Below are positions 6,824 to 14,300 of a stretch of DNA of 17,126 nt, piece after piece. Origin of the DNA: DASPTT01 sp035623275 (GTDB lineage Bacteria > Actinomycetota > Acidimicrobiia > Acidimicrobiales > UBA8190); contig DASPTT010000054.1 of the NCBI GenBank assembly GCA_035623275.1, forward strand, positions 1-17,126. The letters run 5' to 3'. Position 1 is the first letter of the stretch. The number at the start of each line of letters is the position of its first letter. The translations under genes and the position numbers were made by a program. The notes under the pieces are model-generated. The model was not told where the DNA came from. It saw only the letters and a program-made list of their open reading frames with translations, and ran no database searches.

Positions 6824-6829
6824 TAGGCT
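6824..6829 (+). promoter_or_regulatory. Possible -10 box of a leaderless glycosyltransferase transcript
   Basis: TAGGCT ends 8 nt before the GTG at 6838, and no good Shine-Dalgarno is present (only ACAGG). Consistent with a transcript starting at or very near the start codon. Confidence 0.35.
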
Positions 6830-6837
6830 GACAGGTC

Positions 6838-7617
6838 GTGGCCGTGCTGCGAGGGGAGGGGCGGAGGCTGCCCGCGGCGGAGCTCGACCTCACCGTGGTG
6901 ATGCCGTTCTTCAACCCCGGCCCGCAGCTGGGCGCGACGGTCCACGACGTCGTGGAGGTGCTGCGCGCGACGGGCGCCACCTTCGAGGTGCTCGCGGTGT
7001 CCGACGGGTCCACCGACGGGAGCGAGGCCACCGTCGCCAGCGGCCCGGCCGAGGGCGTCGAGATCATCGTCCTGCCCGAGCACGCCGGCAAGGGCCAGGC
7101 GGTGCGGGTGGGCCTGGCCCGAGGGCGTGGGCGCTATCTCGGCTTCATCGACGCCGACGGCGACGTGCCGCCCGATCTTCTCGCAGACTTCCTGGCGGTG
7201 GCCAGGGAACGCGAGCCCGACGGCGTGCTCGGCAGCAAGCGCCACCCTCGCTCCGAGGTCGTCTACCCTCTGGCGCGGCGCCTGTACTCATGGGGCTACC
7301 AGCAGCTCGTGCGACTGCTGTTCCGTCTCCAGGTCCGCGACACCCAGGCCGGGATCAAGCTCCTGCGACGCGACGTCCTGGAGGCCGTCCTGCCCTGGAT
7401 GGTGGAGCACGGCTACGCGTTCGACCTCGAGCTGCTCGTCCTGGCACGCCGGCACGGCTTCGTCGACTTCATCGAGGCGCCCGTGCGCATCGGGCGCCGG
7501 TTCCACAGCACGATCTCGCCCAGGGTGGTGCTCGAGATGCTGCGGGACACCTTCGCCATCTGGTGGCGGCTCCACGTGGCCCACGCCTACGGGCCACCGG
7601 CGTCACCCGAAGGGTGA
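6838..7617 (+). CDS. Family 2 glycosyltransferase, polyprenyl-phosphate sugar transferase type
   Basis: GT-A fold glycosyltransferase resembling dolichyl- or polyprenyl-phosphate mannose/glucose synthases, which move a sugar from a nucleotide sugar to a lipid phosphate at the inner membrane face. The N-terminus is LTVVMPFFNPGPQL (18-31); VSDGSTDGS (54-62) binds the nucleotide; FIDADGD (103-109) carries the metal-binding DxD; RDTQAGIKLLRRDV (167-180) and the acidic FDLELL (195-200) are typical of this subgroup. At 259 residues it has the catalytic domain only, with no C-terminal membrane helices, so it is probably peripheral. GTG at 6838 is chosen; GTG at 6844 is also possible, and neither has a strong ribosome binding site. 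Being next to uppP supports a lipid-carrier role. The donor sugar is unknown; UDP-sulfoquinovose from the adjacent sqdB is a speculative candidate. Confidence 0.87.
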   Translation: MAVLRGEGRRLPAAELDLTVVMPFFNPGPQLGATVHDVVEVLRATGATFEVLAVSDGSTDGSEATVASGPAEGVEIIVLPEHAGKGQAVRVGLARGRGRYLGFIDADGDVPPDLLADFLAVAREREPDGVLGSKRHPRSEVVYPLARRLYSWGYQQLVRLLFRLQVRDTQAGIKLLRRDVLEAVLPWMVEHGYAFDLELLVLARRHGFVDFIEAPVRIGRRFHSTISPRVVLEMLRDTFAIWWRLHVAHAYGPPASPEG

Positions 7618-7671
7618 CCTTGGACCCTGGTCGCCCCGGGCCCCTCCGGCGAGGCTGAGCCCAGAACCGAA

Positions 7672-7690
7672 CGGGACGGCACCGGTCCCG
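7672..7690 (+). terminator. Weak hairpin between glycosyltransferase and the next gene
   Basis: CGGGAC / GTCCCG, a 6-bp stem with a 7-nt loop, in the 93-bp gap after the glycosyltransferase. No U-tract. It could be a terminator or a leader structure of the following gene. Confidence 0.3.
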
Positions 7691-7710
7691 GACCAGCCAC
7701 GGAGGCGACG

Positions 7711-8301
7711 ATGCACGTCCTCATTCCCGACCTCACCAGTGCACCCGCGAAGGCCATCGCCCGGGACCTGGAGGCCGAGGGCCACGAGGTCCACACTTGC
7801 GGTGCGAACGTCGACGCGTACGGCTGTGCCGCGCTCGCTGGCAGACGCTGCCCACTGGACGTGTCACCCGTCGACGTCTGCGTCGACGTCGGGCGGGAGG
7901 ACCTCCCGATGCCGCCGAGCGAAGGGGCGAGGTGCGCGGTGCGCCGGCGCGTCCCGACCCTGCTCGTCGGCGACGTCGAGGAGGGGACGATGCTGCCGTC
8001 GGTGACGGTGACCGACCGGCGCCATGCCGTCGCCGCGGTGCGCGAGATGGCGAACGCGCCGATGGCCGAGCACACGGCGGTCGCGGCCAAGGCGCTGCTG
8101 CACGAGCTGCGCCGGCAGGGATCGGACAGCCGGTCGGGAGTGGTCGAGGTGCGCCGTCGCGCCGGGGGCCTGGTCGTCGACCTCTGGCTCGACGCTTCGA
8201 TCTCCCGGATGCAGGCCGAGCGCCTGGCCGCCCACGTCGCCCAGCAGGTCCGCATCCACGACCCGTGGGCGCGCGCGCTCGACGCCACCGTCCACCTGTA
8301 G
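7711..8301 (+). CDS. Unrecognised 196-residue protein
   Basis: I do not recognise this family. It is well supported as a gene: ATG at 7711 has GGAGG 5 nt upstream, and the frame is open to TAG at 8299. The N-terminal half (MHVLIPDLTSAPAKAIARDL, GHEVHTCGANVDAYG) looks like a Rossmann-type alternation of strand and helix, with later strands VDVCVDVG and VPTLLVGD. It has five cysteines (30, 39, 47, 57, 75) without a clear metal-binding spacing. The C-terminal part (VVEVRRRAGGLVVDLWLD, then a helix and ALDATVHL) looks like a small separate alpha/beta domain. No signal peptide or membrane helix is seen, so it is probably cytoplasmic. It lies between the glycosyltransferase and addB, with no promoter seen upstream and tandem hairpins downstream, so it may be cotranscribed with the glycosyltransferase. 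Confidence 0.75.
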   Translation: MHVLIPDLTSAPAKAIARDLEAEGHEVHTCGANVDAYGCAALAGRRCPLDVSPVDVCVDVGREDLPMPPSEGARCAVRRRVPTLLVGDVEEGTMLPSVTVTDRRHAVAAVREMANAPMAEHTAVAAKALLHELRRQGSDSRSGVVEVRRRAGGLVVDLWLDASISRMQAERLAAHVAQQVRIHDPWARALDATVHL

Positions 8302-8335
8302 GCCCGGCACGACGGCGGGCCCGGCACGACGGCGG
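8302..8335 (+). repeat. Two tandem 17-nt copies forming hairpins
   Basis: The unit GCCCGGCACGACGGCGG occurs twice head to tail (8302-8318 and 8319-8335), followed by GCCCC that starts a third copy. Each copy can fold: GGCCCG / CGGGCC (8301-8306 with 8316-8321) and GGGCCCG / CGGGCCC (8317-8323 with 8333-8339), each with the loop GCACGACGG. The position right after a stop codon suggests a double-hairpin terminator. Confidence 0.8.
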
Positions 8336-8356
8336 GCCCCTCGGAGGCGACACACC

Positions 8357-8375
8357 CCGGCCGTAGCATGGCCGG
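8357..8375 (+). promoter_or_regulatory. Likely leaderless addB promoter within an inverted repeat
   Basis: TAGCAT (8364-8369), a TANNNT -10 box, ends 6 nt before the ATG at 8376, which places RNA start at the A of ATG. The box sits in the loop of a perfect repeat CCGGCC / GGCCGG (8357-8362 and 8370-8375). No ribosome binding site precedes the ATG closely (GGAGG at 8343 is too far). The repeat might be an operator. Confidence 0.45.
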
Positions 8376-11348
8376 ATGGGTGTTGGCAGCGCGACGCAAG
8401 ACGCGCCGACAGGGGCGCTCGGCGAGCTGGCGGCCGCCGTCACCGGCGCCAAGGCCGGCGACCCGCTGGCCGCCGTCACCGTCGTCGCCCCCTCGGGCTA
8501 CGCGAGCGTGTTCGCCCGCCGGGCCCTGGCCGCCTCGGACGGCGGCGTGGCCAACGTCACCTGCACCACGGTCGACGGCCTGGTGCGCGCCGTGGGGATC
8601 CCGGCGCTGGCCGCCCGGGGCCAACGCCTCGCCCCGGTGGCGGTCGACAGCGAGGCGATCCGTACCGAGGCGCTGGCCTCGGGTGGGCGGCTGGCCGGCG
8701 TCGTCGGGCATCCGAGGACGCTGACCGCGCTGCAGTCGGCGCTGGCGGAGCTGCGCCGAGGCGACGCGCACACCCTGGAGATGCTGGCGCGACGCGGCGG
8801 CCTGGCGGGCGAGTTGTCCCACCTCGCCGGCGCGGTGCGTGCCCGGCTCCACGAGCACGGACTGGCCGATGTGGGCGACCTCGCGGCGGCGGCTCGTGGC
8901 GTGGCCCTCGGGTCGCCGGCGGCCTCGGCCCCGCTCGGCCCGATCGTGCGCTTCGATCTTCCCGAGCTCGCCCCGGCGGAGTCCGCCGTCCTCGATGCGC
9001 TTGCCGCCCGCAACGGCGGCCGCCACGTCGCCCCCGCCCCCGGGACGCCCGCGTGCACGACGGTGACCTCGTGCACGGACCCGGACGAGGAGGTGCGGGC
9101 CGTCGTCGACGGGATCCTCCGGGGTCTGGAGGACGGCGCGGCCTTGTGGCAGCACGCCGTGGTCCACCCCGCGGGCCTCGGCTACGGCCGGATCGTGCAC
9201 CAGCAGCTCGCGGCGTCGGGGGTGACGGTCAACGGACCGGAGCAGCAGCGACTGGACCGGTCCATGACCAGCCACTGCCTGATGGGGCTGCTCGAGCTGG
9301 CGGAGGGACGCTGGGCTCGCGACGAGCTCGTGGCGTGGCTGGCGTGCGCGCCGATCCGCGTCGGGCCCGACGACGCGACGGTGCCCGCGACCCGGTGGGA
9401 CGCGGTGTCGGCCGAGGCCGGCGTGGTCCGTGGCGCCGGCCAGTGGCGCGACCGGCTCGGCCGCCTGGCCGCCGCCGGCGGCCACCAGGCTGATGCCGCC
9501 GCCGCGTTGGCCCGGTTCGTCGAGGAGCTGATCATCCGGTGCGTACCATCGGTGCGCACCTGGGAGGCGCACACTCGCTGGGCGCTGGCGCTGCTCGACC
9601 ACTACCTCCCGGTGGGCGGCGACGAACCGGGCTGGGACCCCGGCGAGGTCACCGCGGCCGAGCAGGTCCGCGGCGTGCTGCGCGGGCTCGCCGCCCTCGA
9701 CGCGGTCTCCGGGCCCGCGGACGCGGCCGCGTTCCGCCGGGCGGTGCGCGCCGAGCTCGAGCGCACGACGCTCGACACCCAGGACCTCGATGCGGGCGGC
9801 GTGGGCGACGGCGTGTTCGTCGGACCCCTGCGCGACGTCCGCGGCATGCGGTTCGCCTCGACGTTCGCCGTGGGTCTGGCCGACGCCAACGTGCCCGGGA
9901 TGCCGACGGAGGACGCGCTGTTGCCCGACGACGTGTGCGCGCTGGACCGATCGGGCGCGCTCCGGACGCGGACCATGCGGCGCGCCGCGCTCCATCAGGA
10001 GCTGCGGGCCGCGCTGGCCACGGGCACCGTCGACCGCGTCGCCACGTTCCCGCGCAGTGATCCCCGCACCGGCCGCGCCCATCTCCCGAGTCGCTGGCTG
10101 GAGGAGCTCACCGGCGCGACCACGACGTGGATCGAGCGCGCGTCGTTCACGGCATCCCTGCGGTCGCCCGGCCCGGCGGCCACGCGTGGAGAGCGCGTCC
10201 TGCGCGCCATCGCCGCCGAGGTCGACGCGGGAAGGGACGCGGCCGACGCCCCGGCCGCACTGGTCGAGCCCCGGCTGGCTGTCGGGCTGGAGGCAGTGCG
10301 CCGGCGCGGTGGCCGGGCCTTCACGCGCTTCGACGGCGCAGTCGGGATCGGGACGGTGACGCCCTTCGACCCGGACGCGCCGGTGTCGGCCACCCGCTTC
10401 GAGACCTACGCGGCCTGTCCCCGCCGGTACCTTCTCGGCCGGGTCCTCGGCATCGAGCGGCGGACGAGGCCCGAAGAACTGTGGGCGATCGAACCGATCG
10501 AGCGCGGCACCCTGTTGCACGCCGTGCTCGAGGCCTACGTGCTCGAGCGGCTCTCGGGTGTGCCGCGTTCGCTCGAGCGGCTCCTGGCCATCGCCGAGGA
10601 GCGCTTCGCCGAGGCCGACGCCGCCGGCCTCGGGGGAAAGCCGCTGTTGTGGCGGCTGGAGAAGGCGGCCATGCGTCGCGACCTGCGGACGCTCTACGTC
10701 GAGGAGGGCGACCTCCAGCCCCTGGCCGCCGAGCTCGCCTTCGGGATCGACAGCGAGAGCGCGCAGCCCGCGATCGTCGTCCCCGTCACCGGCGGCCTCG
10801 AGGTCCGGTTCCGGGGCAGCGCCGACCGGGTGGACCGGACGTCCGACGGGCAGCTCGTGGTGTCCGACTACAAGACCGGTCGCCAGGGGGGGCTGACGAA
10901 GCTGTCGAAGGACCCCCTGGCCGGGGGGACGAGGCTGCAGCTCCCGCTCTACGCCATGGCCGCACGGGCGCGCTTCGGCGGGGAGGGCCCGGTCCTGGCC
11001 CGCTACTGGCTGGTCTCCGGCGAGCGCCACGCGCCCCGCTACGCCGTGCCCCTCACCGACGCGGTCGAGCGGCGCTTTCGCACCGTGGTGGGCACCATCG
11101 CGGCCGGTGTCGCCGCCGGTGCCTTCCCCGGGGTGCCGGGCCAGATGTCCTGGCGCGGGTTCGACGCGTGCACCTATTGCGAGTTCGACCCGGTGTGCCC
11201 GACGACCCGCGAGCGCGAGTGGACCCGCAAGCGCGAGGACCCCTTGGTGCGAGCGGTCGTCGAGCTGCGGGAGGGGGCGGTCCCCGACGACGTGCAGACC
11301 GCCATCTCGACCGACCTCCTGCCCGACGAAGTCGAGGACCTCGGATGA
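8376..11348 (+). CDS. addB: AddB-like subunit: inactive helicase with PD-(D/E)XK nuclease and Fe-S cluster
   Basis: Subunit of an AddAB-type helicase-nuclease that resects double-strand DNA ends and hands them to RecA. It has 990 residues. The N-terminal part (AVTVVAPSGYASVFARRAL) occupies the place of helicase motif I but has no GxxGxGKT, so ATP hydrolysis is expected from AddA only. The C-terminal nuclease has GTLLHAVLEAY, then Asp817 (SADRVDR) and Asp831-Tyr-Lys833 (SDYKTGR), a D...DxK active site. The iron-sulfur cysteines have AddB spacing: Cys681 (AACPRRY), then Cys932, Cys935 and Cys941 (C-x2-C-x5-C), which brackets the nuclease. It is shorter than B. subtilis AddB (about 1160). ATG at 8376 is chosen; an out-of-frame ATG at 8368 was rejected. 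The stop overlaps the addA start as ATGA, implying translational coupling and equal subunit supply. A long antisense open frame here is a high-GC shadow. Confidence 0.9.
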   Translation: MGVGSATQDAPTGALGELAAAVTGAKAGDPLAAVTVVAPSGYASVFARRALAASDGGVANVTCTTVDGLVRAVGIPALAARGQRLAPVAVDSEAIRTEALASGGRLAGVVGHPRTLTALQSALAELRRGDAHTLEMLARRGGLAGELSHLAGAVRARLHEHGLADVGDLAAAARGVALGSPAASAPLGPIVRFDLPELAPAESAVLDALAARNGGRHVAPAPGTPACTTVTSCTDPDEEVRAVVDGILRGLEDGAALWQHAVVHPAGLGYGRIVHQQLAASGVTVNGPEQQRLDRSMTSHCLMGLLELAEGRWARDELVAWLACAPIRVGPDDATVPATRWDAVSAEAGVVRGAGQWRDRLGRLAAAGGHQADAAAALARFVEELIIRCVPSVRTWEAHTRWALALLDHYLPVGGDEPGWDPGEVTAAEQVRGVLRGLAALDAVSGPADAAAFRRAVRAELERTTLDTQDLDAGGVGDGVFVGPLRDVRGMRFASTFAVGLADANVPGMPTEDALLPDDVCALDRSGALRTRTMRRAALHQELRAALATGTVDRVATFPRSDPRTGRAHLPSRWLEELTGATTTWIERASFTASLRSPGPAATRGERVLRAIAAEVDAGRDAADAPAALVEPRLAVGLEAVRRRGGRAFTRFDGAVGIGTVTPFDPDAPVSATRFETYAACPRRYLLGRVLGIERRTRPEELWAIEPIERGTLLHAVLEAYVLERLSGVPRSLERLLAIAEERFAEADAAGLGGKPLLWRLEKAAMRRDLRTLYVEEGDLQPLAAELAFGIDSESAQPAIVVPVTGGLEVRFRGSADRVDRTSDGQLVVSDYKTGRQGGLTKLSKDPLAGGTRLQLPLYAMAARARFGGEGPVLARYWLVSGERHAPRYAVPLTDAVERRFRTVVGTIAAGVAAGAFPGVPGQMSWRGFDACTYCEFDPVCPTTREREWTRKREDPLVRAVVELREGAVPDDVQTAISTDLLPDEVEDLG

Positions 11349-14300
11349 CAACGCTCACCGGCGGTGAGCCGAGCCTCCTCGCGGGCGAGGGTCAGAACCG
11401 GGACGGCGTCGCCGAGGCGACCGAAGTCGGCACCGACGCCGCGTCGGTCGACGCGCGCGCCCGCGAGCGCATCGCCACCGAGCTGGACACCTCCTTGGTC
11501 GTCGTCGCGGGGGCGGGCACGGGCAAGACGACCGAGCTCGTGGGCCGCGTCCTCGAGATCGTGGCAGCCGGCGCGCCGCTGCGGGAGGTGGCGGCCATCA
11601 CCTTCACCGAGGCGGCGGCCGCCGAGCTTCGCGTCCGCCTGCGCGACGCGCTGGCGTCCAGGGCAGATGCGACACCGGGCGACCCTCACCTGCGAGCGGC
11701 GCTCGGTGAGGTCGACGAGGCCGCCATCTGCACGTTGCACGCCTTCGCGCAGCGGCTGCTGGTCGAGCACTGCGTCGCCGTCGGGCTTCCACCTGGCTTC
11801 GAGGTCCTCGACGACGTCGCCGACGTCGCCGCCTTCGAGGACCGCTGGGCGCAGTTCGCCGACGCGCTGCTCGACGATGCCCGGGCCGAGGCCACGCTGG
11901 CGCGGGCCTTCGTGCTCGGCCTCCAGCCCCGCGACCTGGAGGCGGTCGCGCTGGAGCTCCATGCCAACTGGGACCGGGTCGACGACGGCCTGCTCGGTGC
12001 GCCGGGCGCCGGCCCCGGGCTGGCGCCCGTCGACGCCGCGCCCGTCCTCGCCGCGCTCGGTCGCGTGGTCGAATGCGCCGCGCTCTGCACCGACGCCGAC
12101 GATCTCCTGTTCCGCCATGTCGACGGCCCCCTGACGAAGGTCCACCGGCGGCTGCAGGCCGCGGGGGGCGACGAGCACGCGCTCCTGCAGCTGCTGCGGG
12201 CGCCGAGGCGCTACTCCTGTCGCAACGGGAACAAGGAGAACTGGCAGGGCCAGGTGACGCAGGTGCGCGCCCGGTGCGACGAGGCGGAAGTGGCACGCAT
12301 GGACGTCCTGGACCGGGCGCGGGCATCGGTGGTCGAGGCACTGCTCGGGCACCTGGTGGCGTTCACGCTGGAGGCCGCCGACCAGCGCCGGCGCGAGGGC
12401 CGGGTCACCTTCCACGACCTCCTGGTCCTGGCGCGGCGGCTCCTGCGGCACCATCCCGACGCCGCGGAGGCGCTGCGCCGGCGCTACCGGCGCATCCTGG
12501 TGGACGAGTTCCAGGACTCCGACCCGATCCAGGTCGAGCTGGCGGCGCGCCTGGCGGCGGCGAGCGCCGGGGAGGACGACATAGGGGCCACCCGCCCGGG
12601 GGCCCTGTTCGTCGTGGGCGACCCGAAGCAGGCCATCTACCGGTTCCGGCGCGCCGACATCGCGACGTTCGACCACGCGGTCGACCGCGTCGGTGATCGC
12701 GTCGAGCTGCACACCAACTTCCGATCCGTCCCCGGCATCCTCGACTACGTCAACACCGTGTTCGCCGCGCTCTTCGACGGCGATACGCCCGGACAGGCGG
12801 CCCATGTGGAGCTCCTCCCCAGCCGCCAGCCCCTGCCGGCGGCGCCGGCCGAGGAGGCCGGCGCCGACCGACGGCCCGCGCCCCACCAGCTCGCCTTCGA
12901 CCTCTGGGGTGGGACGGGTGGCAACGCAGGGCACGGCGGCGGCGGCGGCGCCCCGGTACCGGGCCCGGCGACGCAGGCGGCCGCAGCGGGCCCCGTGCCC
13001 GTCGTGGTGCTCGGGGAGCGGGTCGACGCCCCGGCAGCCGAGGTCCGCAGACGCGCCGCGCTCGACGCCGCGTGCGCCTTGGGCCAGGTCGTCGCGGGCG
13101 GCTGGACGGTTGCCGACCCGGCCGACGGCGCGCTGCGCCGGGCGCGCTGGGGCGACATGGCGGTCCTCATCCCCACGCGCGCGTCGCTGCCGCCGCTATC
13201 GGAGGCCCTCGACGAGCTCGACATCCCCTACCGGCTCGAGGGGAGCGCGCTCCTGTGGGGCTCCGACGAGGTGCGCGACGTGCTGGCCGTGCTGCGCGCC
13301 GTCGACGACCCGACCGACGCCGTCGCCGTCGTCGGGGCACTGCGCACGCCCGGGTTGGCCTGCGGCGACGACGACCTCGTCTCCTGGCACGATGCCGGCG
13401 GCACCTGGGACCCGCGGGCACCGGCGCCCGACGGGCTCGACGGTCACCCCGTCGCCCGCGCCGTGGGTGTGCTCGAGTCCCTGCGCCGCACCCGCTGGTG
13501 GTCGGAACCCTCCGCCATGGTGGCCGCCGCCCTGGAGGCCACCCACGCGTTCGAGCTGGCCCTCGCCCATCGACGGCCCCGCGACCGCTGGCACCGGCTG
13601 CGCTGGCTGCAGGACCAGGCGCGGCGTTTCGACGAGAACAACGCCGGGACCCTGCGCGCCTTCCTGCACTGGGCCGCCATCCAGGAGGCGGGCGACCGCC
13701 GGGGCGGCAGCGTCGGGCCCCCGGACCCCGACGACGACGCCGTGCGGATCATGACCATCCACGCTGCCAAAGGCCTCGAATTCCCGGTGGTGCTCGTCAT
13801 GGGCCTCGAGCGCGATGGCATGGGCGGCCACGTCGCGCCCCGGGTGGTGTGGGACGGCGGCCACCAGGGCCTGGAGGTGACCTTCGGCCACGAGATCGCC
13901 ACGCCCGGCTACGCCCAAGCCGGTGCTCGGGAGAAGGAGCTCGACGCACTCGAGCAGCTCCGGCTCCTCTACGTGGCCATGACCCGGGCCCGGGACCACC
14001 TCCTGCTGTGCGTCCACCACGGCAGCACCAGGACCGGCCTGTCCGAGCGCAGCCAGGGCGCCCAGCTCGTCGAGATCGGCGAGACGTGCCCGAACCTGTG
14101 GCGCACGATGACAATGCCGGCGCCCCCCGAGGTCGCGCCGGAGCCCGGCGCCGGTGCCGGGGCTGGCGGGACCCGGCCCGATGGCGTCGATCGCCCGGCG
14201 AGCAGCGGCGAGTGGCGTGAGGAGCTCGACCGCTGGGCGCGCCGGCGCGCCGACGCGTTGGCGCGGTTGCGGCGCCGGCCCGTCGTCACCGCCACGGCCG

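Noticed and set aside
8302..8340. Possible CRISPR-like short repeat
   Set aside because: Only two contiguous copies with no spacers; better read as tandem hairpins after a gene.
10127..11344. Upstream 406-codon extension of the addA frame
   Set aside because: It lies entirely inside addB, is Arg/Gly/Pro-rich, and the ATG at 11345 gives a normal AddA N-terminus with an ATGA overlap.
7587..11351. Very long minus-strand open frame opposite addB and its upstream gene
   Set aside because: It spans several genes, its translation is low-complexity (Arg, Gly, His, Pro rich) with no domain, and the opposite strand has clear AddB motifs. It is a high-GC antisense shadow.
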